This document shows positions 52,660 to 60,889 of a stretch of 64,000 nucleotides of DNA, one piece after another (positions within the stretch are counted from its first letter, which is position 1; each line of letters opens with the position of its first letter). Below the pieces are notes generated by a model. The model was not told where the DNA came from, searched no databases, and saw only the letters and a list, made by a program, of their open reading frames with translations. Source of the DNA: an uncultured Erythrobacter sp. (GTDB lineage Bacteria > Pseudomonadota > Alphaproteobacteria > Sphingomonadales > Sphingomonadaceae); assembly GCF_958304185.1 (NCBI RefSeq), contig NZ_OY284433.1, positions 620,001 to 684,000 of the forward strand, in the 5' to 3' direction. Both the position numbers and the translations under genes were made by a program.

Positions 52660-53307
52660 CTATTGCCGCGCCAGGAACCCTTGAATCGACGCCTCATACA
52701 AGGCCTCCGCCCGGCTGTTGACTTCCAGCTTGCGGTAGATGTTTTTGACATGGGTGCCAATCGTGTTGGCCGACACCGTCAGTATCTCGGCACATTCGGC
52801 GTTTGAGAAGCCGCGCGAGAGCAGGTTGAGCACCTCATACTCGCGCTCGGACAGGGGCGACGCCAGCGGCGGTCTGGCCGCCTCGGGCTCGGGCGCGATC
52901 TGGCCCAGCAATTGTCGCGCGATGATCGGGCTGATGGGAGAGCCGCCGCGGCGGATGTTGCGGATAGCCTCGATGCAATCCTCGATCCGTTCGTCCTTGA
53001 GCAGGTAGCCGCGCGCGCCGGCGCGGATCGCATCGAGCACCTTGTTCTGGTTGGCGAAAATGGTGATGACCATGATGTCGGTATCGCGCCCGGTCAGCGC
53101 TTCCTGCCGGATCAGGGTTGTGCCGCTGCCATCGGGCAGGCCGAGATCGCACAGCAGCACATCATAGCCGCCCGCCTCGATCATGCCCGCAGCCTCGGCC
53201 ACATTCTGGGCGGTGCCGGTCACGATCATGTCCGCACTGGCATCGACCGAGGCGACCAGCAGATCGCGCATCGCTGGATCGTCTTCAACGATAGCCACTC
53301 GGATCAT
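52660..53307 (-). CDS. NarL/LuxR-type response regulator
   Basis: A 215-residue regulator. Receiver residues include EDDP near the start, the phospho-accepting Asp in LLCDLGLPDGSG, and the switch Lys in YLLKDERIED. The LuxR helix-turn-helix is at the C-terminus: LSEREYEVLNLLSRGFSNAECAEILTV and TIGTHVKNIYRKL. First gene of the pair with the 7TM kinase. Two dyads in the 165-bp gap to the divergent MACPF gene are plausible binding sites. Confidence 0.9.
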   Translation of the reverse strand: MIRVAIVEDDPAMRDLLVASVDASADMIVTGTAQNVAEAAGMIEAGGYDVLLCDLGLPDGSGTTLIRQEALTGRDTDIMVITIFANQNKVLDAIRAGARGYLLKDERIEDCIEAIRNIRRGGSPISPIIARQLLGQIAPEPEAARPPLASPLSEREYEVLNLLSRGFSNAECAEILTVSANTIGTHVKNIYRKLEVNSRAEALYEASIQGFLARQ

Positions 53308-53379
53308 GTGTCGCTCCCACTTGCATGAGACTTACCATCCCTGCCCCTGTCGCACTACGCCCTTTGCGCCAGCCGCCCC

Positions 53380-53397
53380 ATCACCCGATCAGGTGAT
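53380..53397. promoter_or_regulatory. Near-perfect 18-bp palindrome before the MACPF operon
   Basis: ATCACCCGATCAGGTGAT matches its reverse complement at 16 of 18 positions. It lies in the gap between the response regulator and MACPF genes, about 75 bp from each start, fit for a LuxR-type dimer. Confidence 0.5.
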
Positions 53398-53432
53398 TGC
53401 TGCGGGAGTAGCATCATCCCCATAAGCGTCGT

Positions 53433-53454
53433 CGTCAGGCCGCGTTGGCTGACG
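53433..53454. promoter_or_regulatory. Inverted repeat just upstream of the MACPF gene
   Basis: CGTCAG and CTGACG are perfect inverted arms 10 bp apart, ending 18 bp before the MACPF start. It may be an operator or a hairpin in the 5' leader. Confidence 0.4.
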
Positions 53455-53472
53455 CATCGGGGGGTACCGAAG

Positions 53473-56019
53473 ATGGCGCGAAAAGCCTGGCTCTTGCTGA
53501 ACTGCATGACGTTGTGCGCTGCCGCGCTTGTCCTCCAACCCGTGCCGATCGCGGCGCAAGAGCAGGGTGTCAACGGCACCAATGTCGCGCGGGTCGAGTT
53601 CAACCAGGGCGCCGTGCTGCAGAAGGCCGCCCCCGGGGTGTGGGTGGAATATGACTCTACCGGCCGCCAGACCAAGCGCTTCGTGGAGCGCGGGCGGGAC
53701 GAATGGTCGGTCTATCTCTACGATCCGAGCCGCGACATGCAGGTGCAGATCGATCTGTACGTCCGCCAGCTGCTGATCGTGCTGCCGGGCGGGGAGCGTC
53801 AGGCCTTCGGTGCCGTGACGCGGGCTTCGGTAACGCCGCAACTGGCCGCGCGCCAGCCCGCGCCGGAACCGGTGGCTCAGCCATTTCCGACTGTTCAGAG
53901 TACCCCGCAGCAGCCCGCTTTCACAAGCCCACAGACCCCAGCCAGCGCGGCGGAACCGGCGGCGTCGGGTCAAGCGGATGACGACTTTAATCCGTTTGCC
54001 GAACCGGCCACAGGCGCAAGCACGCCGGCCACCAGCGGGCAGACGTTCACGCAGAGCGGGACGACCCCGCGCACGCCCCGCGAGGTCATCGCTGCCGCGG
54101 CTCAGCCTGGGTTCACCCGCCGCGATGCGGCCGAGACCGGCGGCGCGGCTTCGGTAGCGGCCGCGGCTGCGCCGCTGTTCGACGGCCCCTGGGTCGCCAA
54201 CACCAAGATCGCGGAATCCACTGGTGACGGGATAAGCGATGCGGTCAGCTGGAAATTCCGCGAGGCGCTGTGGATCGACACTTCTGAGGACGGTTCGATC
54301 GCGATCCATTTCGATGCTGATCCGTCGCGCTCGATCACGCTCGGCAAGGTCGCCGAGAACCGCTATTCGGGAGCAGGCTACACTGCCAATTTTGCGGTCA
54401 TCGGCCCCAAGAACATCCGCCTTAATCTCGCCGGTGGAGGAACTTCGCGCGAGTTCGTGATTTCCACCGTGCCTTCGGGCGCGCGCCTGTCCCGCGCCCG
54501 CAGCGCGCCAGAGACCGACGACGAAATCGACACCTTCACCGCGGGAAATCTGGTGCCGCGCTTCAACGACATACTGTTCAGTTTCCGCAGCGAGAAGATG
54601 GACCTGTTCAACGCCAACCGCGGGCGGGCGCTGCAAATCTTCAAGTCGCCGGGCAACAACGAATTCTCGATCGAGAATAATTTCCAGGCCAAGACCATTC
54701 CCTACGGGCTGCGCGCGGCCGAACTGCGGCGCACCGAAGGCAGCCAGCTGGAAGCGGTGATCACCAACACCAGCTCGTTCGAAAAGTCGATGTCGCTCAA
54801 TTTCGGTGTGAGCGGGTCGTTCAGGGGCGCCGGCGGCGGGTGGGAAGCCACGCGCGAGGAAAGCAAGGGAGCCGACCGCACCGACGGCACCACCAAGGCC
54901 TTCGGCCTCGCCCGGGCCGAGGTCTATGCCCTGTTCCTCGATAAGCCCAACATGCTGCTCGATCCCGACTTCAAGTTCGACATCTTGCAACTCGCCGAGG
55001 GCGGCATGAGCCCGCAGTCCTTCGTCGCCAAATATGGCACGCATTACGCCAACGCGATCCACTACGGCGGCATCGGCAAGGCGCAGCGCACGGTCACCAC
55101 CCGCGAGTTCAAGCAATGGGCGCGCGAATCCACCTCCTACAAGCAGGAGGGCGGGATCGACGCCGGCCCGGTAGGCAGCCTCAAGGCCAAGGGCGGGCTG
55201 ACAATCGCGAGCGGGGATTCGCGCGGCGGATCGAGCATGTTCTCGAACGAGAACTGGTCGGCTTCGGGCGGATCGGGCAGCATGACCTCGCTCGGCTGGA
55301 ACGTCGATGAACGCAATGCGGTGCCGGTGCGCTATGACCTGCGTCCGCTGTCCGAACTGATCAGCCCGATCTTCTTTGGCGAGGAATGGAGCACGCCGCA
55401 GCGTGCCGGGCTGCTCAATGCCCGCACCGCCCTCGACGCCGAAATCACCCGCACCCTGCGCAGCCAGCCTCCGCCGGACAACCGCGATCTCGGTCCGGCG
55501 GTGTACCGATTGACTTTCCACTCGCTGAAGTGCCTCAATAACGGCGATGAGGGTAAGGTCGACGCCTGGCTTTATGGCGACATCAACGTGCAGGTGATCG
55601 GTCAGGAGCCGGGGCAGACCGTCAACCTGTTCAGCGCGCAGGAAAGCAACCCGACCAAAATTTCCTGCAATGGCGGGGCGGAACATCCGATCAACCGGAC
55701 GGTGATCGTCACCGGATCGCGCAAGGGCGATGGAGCAGCCGCCTTTCTGGTGTCCGCGAGCGGTCTGTACGAAGACGACAACAGCTTCACCGATCTTGAC
55801 GATCCGATCAGCGTGGAGAGCAAAATCAACACTCCCGGTATGCCGCATTTCAATCCCGCCCAGCCGCTGTTCGGCGCGGTACCAATCTATGTCACTCTGC
55901 GTGATTGGCAGGCCGACAATCCGCGCACCGATATCGAGGGCACCGCGATCGGCAATGCGCCGGGGGTGACCTATGGCCCGTCACTGCGCGTCAGCGTGTC
56001 CTTCCAACAGATCCAGTAA
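53473..56019 (+). CDS. Secreted MACPF (perforin-like) domain protein
   Basis: An 848-residue exported protein. The signal peptide ends near PIAAQ (residues 24-28). Residues 35-110 are a small domain rich in acidic and aromatic residues; 115-235 is a Pro/Ala/Thr-rich linker; 235-345 is beta-rich. The MACPF core spans roughly 350-660. Its signature is complete: Y-G-T-H-Y at 521-525, then six residues and Gly532-Gly533. Residues 670-848 form another beta domain with two Cys (LKCLNN, ISCNGG). MACPF proteins oligomerise into membrane pores. Start codon ATG 53473. First gene of a four-gene operon, with small gaps, divergent from a two-component system. The target membrane (bacterial or eukaryotic) is unknown. 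Confidence 0.9.
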   Translation: MARKAWLLLNCMTLCAAALVLQPVPIAAQEQGVNGTNVARVEFNQGAVLQKAAPGVWVEYDSTGRQTKRFVERGRDEWSVYLYDPSRDMQVQIDLYVRQLLIVLPGGERQAFGAVTRASVTPQLAARQPAPEPVAQPFPTVQSTPQQPAFTSPQTPASAAEPAASGQADDDFNPFAEPATGASTPATSGQTFTQSGTTPRTPREVIAAAAQPGFTRRDAAETGGAASVAAAAAPLFDGPWVANTKIAESTGDGISDAVSWKFREALWIDTSEDGSIAIHFDADPSRSITLGKVAENRYSGAGYTANFAVIGPKNIRLNLAGGGTSREFVISTVPSGARLSRARSAPETDDEIDTFTAGNLVPRFNDILFSFRSEKMDLFNANRGRALQIFKSPGNNEFSIENNFQAKTIPYGLRAAELRRTEGSQLEAVITNTSSFEKSMSLNFGVSGSFRGAGGGWEATREESKGADRTDGTTKAFGLARAEVYALFLDKPNMLLDPDFKFDILQLAEGGMSPQSFVAKYGTHYANAIHYGGIGKAQRTVTTREFKQWARESTSYKQEGGIDAGPVGSLKAKGGLTIASGDSRGGSSMFSNENWSASGGSGSMTSLGWNVDERNAVPVRYDLRPLSELISPIFFGEEWSTPQRAGLLNARTALDAEITRTLRSQPPPDNRDLGPAVYRLTFHSLKCLNNGDEGKVDAWLYGDINVQVIGQEPGQTVNLFSAQESNPTKISCNGGAEHPINRTVIVTGSRKGDGAAAFLVSASGLYEDDNSFTDLDDPISVESKINTPGMPHFNPAQPLFGAVPIYVTLRDWQADNPRTDIEGTAIGNAPGVTYGPSLRVSVSFQQIQ

Positions 56020-56031
56020 GGAGCCAGAGCC

Positions 56032-56808
56032 ATGCAAATAGTTGAGAAGTATCTGCTGCCTGCTGCGTTGATCCTCGGACTTACTCCTCAGCTCGCGGCC
56101 GCGCAGGATCAGGCCTTTGCCCCGGTGATGATGAGCTTCGACGGCACCGTTGCGCTCAGCTATGTCGCGACCTCGGCGCTCGATATCGACGGGGCGGGCA
56201 CGCTGGAACTGTGGGTGCGGGCCGCATGGCAGACCAACCCCGGCTATGATCCGGCCGTGATCTCCTATCAGGGCGCGACCGGCGCACGCATGGCGCTTGT
56301 GGTGACCGGCGATGCTCAGTCGCTGGGAGTGTTTGCCGGGCCGTATTTCGCACGCGTCCCGTTCGATTTTTCCGATCAGCAGCTGCACCATGTCGCGCTG
56401 ATCCTGCTCGGCGACGAGACGCTGGTGATGATCGATGGCGAAGTGCGCGAGACGCTGGGTTTCGGCATGGCCAACCTGCCGGCCGACACCCTGAGCATCG
56501 GCGCGCTCGGCGAATATTCGCCCTTCATCGGCGACATCGGTCAGATCCGCATTTGGGACGAGCCGATCGATCCCGAAGTTCTGGCCAATTACGCCTGGGC
56601 CCCGATCGCGTCGGCGGGCCCCGATGCTCATCCCGATCTGGATGCGCTGGTGGGCGTAAGCACCTTTGCTAACCCCGAAACCGGCGGCTTCGTGTTCGTC
56701 GGCCCGACCGAGGACGGCAACCCGTCGGCCGATTTCAACGATCCGGTCGACGATGCGGAACTGGAACTCGATGCACCCGAACTGGCCGATCTGGATGGGC
56801 AACCCTGA
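56032..56808 (+). CDS. Secreted LamG-like (concanavalin-fold) protein
   Basis: A 258-residue protein with a signal peptide (LAAAQ). Residues 28-195 show the LamG pattern: MMSFDGTVALSYVA, GTLELWVRA, HHVALILLGDETLVMIDGE, and IGDIGQIRIWDEPIDPE. LamG domains bind glycans or proteins. The C-terminal 60 residues are acidic (DPVDDAELELDAPELADLDG). AAGGAG precedes the ATG, 12 bp after the MACPF stop. It could be a receptor-binding or chaperone-like partner of the pore protein. Confidence 0.82.
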   Translation: MQIVEKYLLPAALILGLTPQLAAAQDQAFAPVMMSFDGTVALSYVATSALDIDGAGTLELWVRAAWQTNPGYDPAVISYQGATGARMALVVTGDAQSLGVFAGPYFARVPFDFSDQQLHHVALILLGDETLVMIDGEVRETLGFGMANLPADTLSIGALGEYSPFIGDIGQIRIWDEPIDPEVLANYAWAPIASAGPDAHPDLDALVGVSTFANPETGGFVFVGPTEDGNPSADFNDPVDDAELELDAPELADLDGQP

Positions 56809-56841
56809 CCGTCAATGACATTTCCCAAGGGGACAGGTATC

Positions 56842-57771
56842 ATGAAAAAATGGCATCTTTTGGTAGCGTTGACGGGCTCGTTGATGGTCATGGCCGCGCC
56901 TTGCGCCGCGCAAAAGCGCCCGGCCCCGCCCAAGCCTTCGATTGCGTCGCAATCAGCCAAGCCGTCCTCCAGTCGGTCGCCCCGCACCGCCTCGGCGCGC
57001 GGGCAGGTGACCGGAGCCAAGGCCGTCGCTCAGCGCGGCAAGCCTTCGCTGCGCCAGCAAAAGGACAACATGATCCGGCTGATCGGCCGGGCCGAGGGGC
57101 TCAAGCCGCAGCGGTTCCGCCTGCGCCAGCAGACCATCGACGCGGCCCGCACATACCGGGCCGATCCTACAACAGCTAACCGTTCGGCGTGGCGCGCTGC
57201 GGCGCGCGCCTACATGCCGGTGCGCCAGGCTCACGAAACGGCCCGCGGTCAGCGTGACGCGGCGATTGCCCGGTACAGGCAGAGCAAGGCCCAGCGCCTT
57301 GCGGCAATGCGGTCGGCCAGCCAGGCCGCCGCCACTCCGCCGCGCCTGCCGCCTCAGCCGGGCCGTCCCGCAGTCCGTCGGCAGGCGGCAGTCAGGCAAT
57401 TGCCGATCCGCCCGACCGCCGCTGCATCGGCGCAACTGCTGTTCCCGACAGCAGCCCCGCTCAATGGCTACGCCTCGGGCGCTGCCGCTTTCAGAGCCGG
57501 CCTGCCTCAAGGTCCCAATTACTCGTCGCTGAACCCCTATGTCTCCAGCGCCGCCGCTTTCAGAGCTGCGCTGCCTCCGGGCGTCAATTATTCGTCCCTT
57601 ACCCCGGCCGAGGCAGGTGTCGCCAGGCAATCCTCCTCTTCAGGGACAGGCAGCGTGGGCGGCACCGCTGGCTCGTTCAATTCATCGGGCACCCTGCCTT
57701 ATGTGCAGCTCAGGAGCCTGGGAACACTGCCGACCTTGAACCTCGTCCAGAACGCGGCAGGCGGCAATTGA
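56842..57771 (+). CDS. Secreted basic Ala/Arg-rich repeat protein
   Basis: A 309-residue protein with a signal peptide (CAAQ, about residue 24). The mature part is very basic and rich in Ala, Arg, Gln, Ser and Pro. Residues 210-255 hold two 23-residue repeats, YASGAAAFRAGLP and on to NYSSLNP, and a second copy YVSSAAAFRAALP to NYSSLTP. The final 40 residues are Gly/Ser-rich. I know no family. It stands 33 bp after the LamG gene in the MACPF operon; AAGGGGAC precedes the ATG. It might scaffold or target the pore protein. Confidence 0.7.
   Translation: MKKWHLLVALTGSLMVMAAPCAAQKRPAPPKPSIASQSAKPSSSRSPRTASARGQVTGAKAVAQRGKPSLRQQKDNMIRLIGRAEGLKPQRFRLRQQTIDAARTYRADPTTANRSAWRAAARAYMPVRQAHETARGQRDAAIARYRQSKAQRLAAMRSASQAAATPPRLPPQPGRPAVRRQAAVRQLPIRPTAAASAQLLFPTAAPLNGYASGAAAFRAGLPQGPNYSSLNPYVSSAAAFRAALPPGVNYSSLTPAEAGVARQSSSSGTGSVGGTAGSFNSSGTLPYVQLRSLGTLPTLNLVQNAAGGN
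57469..57606 (+). repeat. In-frame tandem repeat of two 69-bp units
   Basis: Two 69-bp units encode 23-residue repeats with the shared pattern Y-x-S-x-AAAFRA-x-LP-x-G-x-NYSSL-x-P. They lie inside the basic protein gene and differ at several residues, so the duplication is not recent. Confidence 0.75.
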
Positions 57772-57794
57772 CGTCTGGGAAGGGGGCACCGGCC

Positions 57795-58718
57795 ATGCAT
57801 CACTTGGCGACATGGATGGGGACAGCCCTAGTCGCTGCGCTGGTCTGCACGACCGCCGCATGTTCGGAGGCGGCGGAGGAACGCGATGCACCCGGCCTGA
57901 CCGCCGCGGGTTCGGCAACGGTCGCGGGCGAGGAAGCGAAGGCCGGCACCAGTCTTGCCGCAGAATGGAGCGCGAACGGCTTCGAACACGTTGAGGCGCG
58001 CTACGAATGGTCGGGCTCCGGCGTGAGAGACCATGTGTTTGAACCCCATCTGTCACTGAGCGTTCCGGAAACCGATGATGCCATCTGGTCATCGAGCTGC
58101 GTGGCTGGCGGCAAGGTCGAAACCCGGTTCTACCTCGCCCCGCCCAAGGGAATGCAGGACGGCAAGGCCACCTTGCGGATCGAAACCGACACGTCCCCCG
58201 CCACCCGCAGCTATCCAGCCCGCTACGTCGCCGATGGCCAATATGACGGGTTCGCGATCTTGCAGCGTGCCGACGACCCGATGTTCGCAGAGATGAAGGT
58301 CGGGAAATGGGCCTATGTCCAGATCGGCGAAGGCAGCGATGCGGCAAAGCTACGCATCTCTCTGGCGGGGGCGGGGCGCGCGCTAGGTGCTTTCCTCCCC
58401 GCCTGTACGAGAGATGCCCGTAAAACGCTGCCCGCCTCTGACACCACGGCGATCGCCTATGCATGTGACGATGGACGTACCGTCACCGCCAGCTACATCG
58501 GCAATGATACCGACACACCCGTCGCCCGCCTCGTGATCGACGGGAGAGTCGTGCTGCTCTCGCAGGCGATTGCCGGCTCGGGCGCTCGCTATGAGGGCGA
58601 GAGCGCGGGTGTCCGAATAACCTGGCTGACCAAAGCGGATGAAGGGTTTCTTGCCATGGGCGACACCGGAGATGCGGCAGGCGAAAGCCGACAGACCTGC
58701 CGGTGTTCGGCTCAGTAA
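57795..58718 (+). CDS. Lipoprotein with C-terminal MliC lysozyme-inhibitor domain
   Basis: A 307-residue protein. The signal peptide ends in the lipobox TTAAC, so it should be lipid-anchored in the outer membrane or periplasm. An N-terminal domain of unknown family (about 45-200) has two Cys. Residues 215-300 match the MliC/PliC fold: AYACDDGRTVTASY, then LVIDGRVVLLSQAIAGSGARYEG and VRITWLTK. This fold blocks c-type lysozyme. Last gene of the MACPF operon, 23 bp after the previous stop. The ATG at 57795 is chosen since the lipobox follows it at proper distance. Confidence 0.82.
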   Translation: MHHLATWMGTALVAALVCTTAACSEAAEERDAPGLTAAGSATVAGEEAKAGTSLAAEWSANGFEHVEARYEWSGSGVRDHVFEPHLSLSVPETDDAIWSSSCVAGGKVETRFYLAPPKGMQDGKATLRIETDTSPATRSYPARYVADGQYDGFAILQRADDPMFAEMKVGKWAYVQIGEGSDAAKLRISLAGAGRALGAFLPACTRDARKTLPASDTTAIAYACDDGRTVTASYIGNDTDTPVARLVIDGRVVLLSQAIAGSGARYEGESAGVRITWLTKADEGFLAMGDTGDAAGESRQTCRCSAQ

Positions 58719-58891
58719 TTTACGTGATGTCCCGTCGTCATGAGGCAGCGCGCAAGAAAGGACCTCAGGCCTTTAGGCTCGACCGAATTGGCGATCATTC
58801 TGAATGGGCGTGCGTACTTGCCTTTGGGTAATGACGGCCCTTGGTCTGATGACCGGGATCAAGGCCCAATGCTGGCTTAGTCTGAACTGCA

Positions 58892-59056
58892 TAAATGTCG
58901 GCTTCTGTCAGGCGAGGACTTTCATGGCAGCGGATTTGCATCACCGCCTCTGGGTCGGGAACAGTCACTGGTCAGCTCGGGCCACTAATGGCGGCTATGC
59001 CCCGGTTCAAAAAGATTGCTGCCGTTCAGCTATCGACCCCGAAGCGGTCAGTCCAC
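58892..59056 (+). repeat. Dispersed intergenic repeat, copy 3
   Basis: This noncoding stretch starts AATGTCGGCTTCTGTCAGGC and contains GCTGCCGTTCAGCTATCGAC followed by CCC. It is the clearest copy of the family. The whole gap 58719-59198 (480 bp) shows no gene; a short frame there merely translates the repeat. Confidence 0.65.
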
Positions 59057-59198
59057 AAATCCCATGTCTGTTGCCGTCGTGCAGAATTTCGGCTCATCCG
59101 AAAAGCAGAGCGCACCGGCGATTGGCACTTTCGAGCAGGTCATATTTTTGAACAGCGACATCGTGAATCGGTGTTGAATGATCTTCAGGGGGAAAAGG

Positions 59199-60131
59199 GT
59201 GAATTTTGCGAAGGTAATTGCGGCTAGCGCCATATTCGTGGCCTCTTGCTCCGGCGCGGAATCGTCGCAAGCCGATAGCAATCCCGCTGCGACCATGACG
59301 AGCCAGCGCGCGCAAGGACATCCATACGAAATTCTTGGAACCCGGGTCTTCGACCTGACTGATCCGGCAAGCCAAATCCCATATCAGATATTCGTGAGCC
59401 TTCCGCCAAGCTACGAGCAGCAGCCCCAGCGAAGATATCCGACCGTTTACGTGACGGACGCGGACTACGGTTTCCCGATGCTGCGACTGATCGGCCGACG
59501 GCTGAACGGTGCGCGACCGCAAGTCGAAGAATTCATAATCGTAGGGCTGTCCTATGAAAAAGGGCAAGATCCCATGGTGAGCCGGAGGCGCGATTACACA
59601 CCTACAGCCAAGGGAGCCTCGGACGCGCCGTCGAGTGCAAGACACGGTGAATCGCTGCGTTACCGCAACTACATACGAGATGTGGTCATCCCATTCGTCG
59701 ATGGCGAGTGGCGCACACAGACAGACAAGCGCGTGTATCTCGGCCACTCCTATGGTGGTCTCCTGGGCGCGCAAATCCTGCTGACAGAACCAGAGATATT
59801 CGATGCCTACATCCTTGGCAGCCCGTCATTCTGGTACGACAAGAAATACTTGTTGCGAGAAGCGCCGGGGCTGTTGGATCAGCGGCGCGCGATCAATGCC
59901 GACGTCTATCTATATGTCGGTGAGTTTGAAGCGCTGCGGACCGGTGACAGCCGCTATCAACAGGAAGTCGATATGGTGGCCGATAATCGGGCTTTTGCAG
60001 ACATTTTGCGGTCCCGGGGCTATCGAGGACTGAAACTTCAGGCCGACGTTCTGGCCGATGAGGACCACATGTCCGTCGCGCCGCGAGGCTTCACGCAGGG
60101 CCTGCTGTATACTTTGCCTGCCAAGGAATAA
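59199..60131 (+). CDS. Lipid-anchored alpha/beta hydrolase (putative esterase)
   Basis: A 310-residue esterase-like protein. The signal peptide carries the lipobox FVASC. The nucleophile elbow is GHSYGG (Ser about residue 190), with conserved HMSVAP near the end giving the His. Text such as YEILGTRVFDLTD, IFVSLPPSYEQ and YPTVYVTDADYGF matches the esterase D/IroE-like family, which cleaves siderophore esters or other acyl esters. The GTG at 59199 follows AGGGGGAAA; an ATG at 59178 is an alternative. Confidence 0.8.
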   Translation: MNFAKVIAASAIFVASCSGAESSQADSNPAATMTSQRAQGHPYEILGTRVFDLTDPASQIPYQIFVSLPPSYEQQPQRRYPTVYVTDADYGFPMLRLIGRRLNGARPQVEEFIIVGLSYEKGQDPMVSRRRDYTPTAKGASDAPSSARHGESLRYRNYIRDVVIPFVDGEWRTQTDKRVYLGHSYGGLLGAQILLTEPEIFDAYILGSPSFWYDKKYLLREAPGLLDQRRAINADVYLYVGEFEALRTGDSRYQQEVDMVADNRAFADILRSRGYRGLKLQADVLADEDHMSVAPRGFTQGLLYTLPAKE

Positions 60132-60238
60132 TGAACCACGGGGGGATTCATCCGAGTGTGCCTATCTTTTAAGTAGCCGCAACTCGTGGCAGTCAACGAT
60201 GATCCGGATCCGCAACGGGTCTTGCCGCTAAGCAGTGG

Positions 60239-60889
60239 TCAGGCGGGATGACGTTCCAGTGTAATGTTCCGCCTCGCTAGCCACTGGCCGGTGGCGGCCC
60301 GCACTAGTTTTGTGATGCCGCTGCCGCCGCGCAGTTCCTGTTGGTCGCGATAGGATGGGGTTACTCCGAACTCGCCATCAAACACGATATCGTCGATGTA
60401 GTAGGCGCGCCGGCCTGGCTCAGCGACCACCAGATGGACATGGGCTGGCATGGTCATGTCCGGGTAAGGGGCAGGCTTGATCGTGTTGAAGGCATAGCGC
60501 CCGTCGGCGTCGGTCCTGACCCAAGCCCTCAACCTGCCATGTCGCTGGCTCCACTCAGACTCGGCCGAACCGTTCGCATAAAGGCCATTAGCGTTGGTAT
60601 GATGAGCATAGACCACCACGCCCGCGGCAGGAGTCCGGCCATCGCTGTTCAGAATGATGCCTTCGATTCGCATCCTTTCTCCGGGCTCGCTTGGAGACGC
60701 CATTGTTGCCTGCCAGCCAAGCGTGTCGGCATCCCGTTCAAGGGCACCCTCGCATCCTTCACAGTGGTAAAGGTTGGCGCGCGCGCCGGAAGCCTCTCCT
60801 GCTCCTGTCCGCGCACTGCATGCCGCACCAAGGCTGGCGATGCTCAAAACTGCTAACAGATTGCGTCGAGTGATGGCAGAAAGGACCAT
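60239..60889 (-). CDS. Intradiol dioxygenase-like exported lipoprotein
   Basis: A 216-residue protein. The N-terminus TRRNLLAVLSIASLGAAC combines a twin-arginine-like signal with a lipobox. The body is an intradiol ring-cleavage dioxygenase fold: GVVVYAHHTNANGLY, YAFNTIKPAPYP and PAHVHLVV supply the two Tyr and two His that hold iron in the family. An exported, lipid-anchored form is odd for a catechol pathway, so the role is unclear. Its ATG overlaps that of the divergent cytochrome gene. Confidence 0.75.
   Translation of the reverse strand: MVLSAITRRNLLAVLSIASLGAACSARTGAGEASGARANLYHCEGCEGALERDADTLGWQATMASPSEPGERMRIEGIILNSDGRTPAAGVVVYAHHTNANGLYANGSAESEWSQRHGRLRAWVRTDADGRYAFNTIKPAPYPDMTMPAHVHLVVAEPGRRAYYIDDIVFDGEFGVTPSYRDQQELRGGSGITKLVRAATGQWLARRNITLERHPA

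Noticed and set aside
53389-55848. An 819-codon open frame on the minus strand
   Set aside because: It is antisense to the MACPF gene, whose frame carries a signal peptide and the full MACPF signature.
58804-59151. Possible 115-residue protein
   Set aside because: Its CRSAIDP segment also appears in frames near 31150 and 45020; all are translations of the dispersed noncoding repeat.
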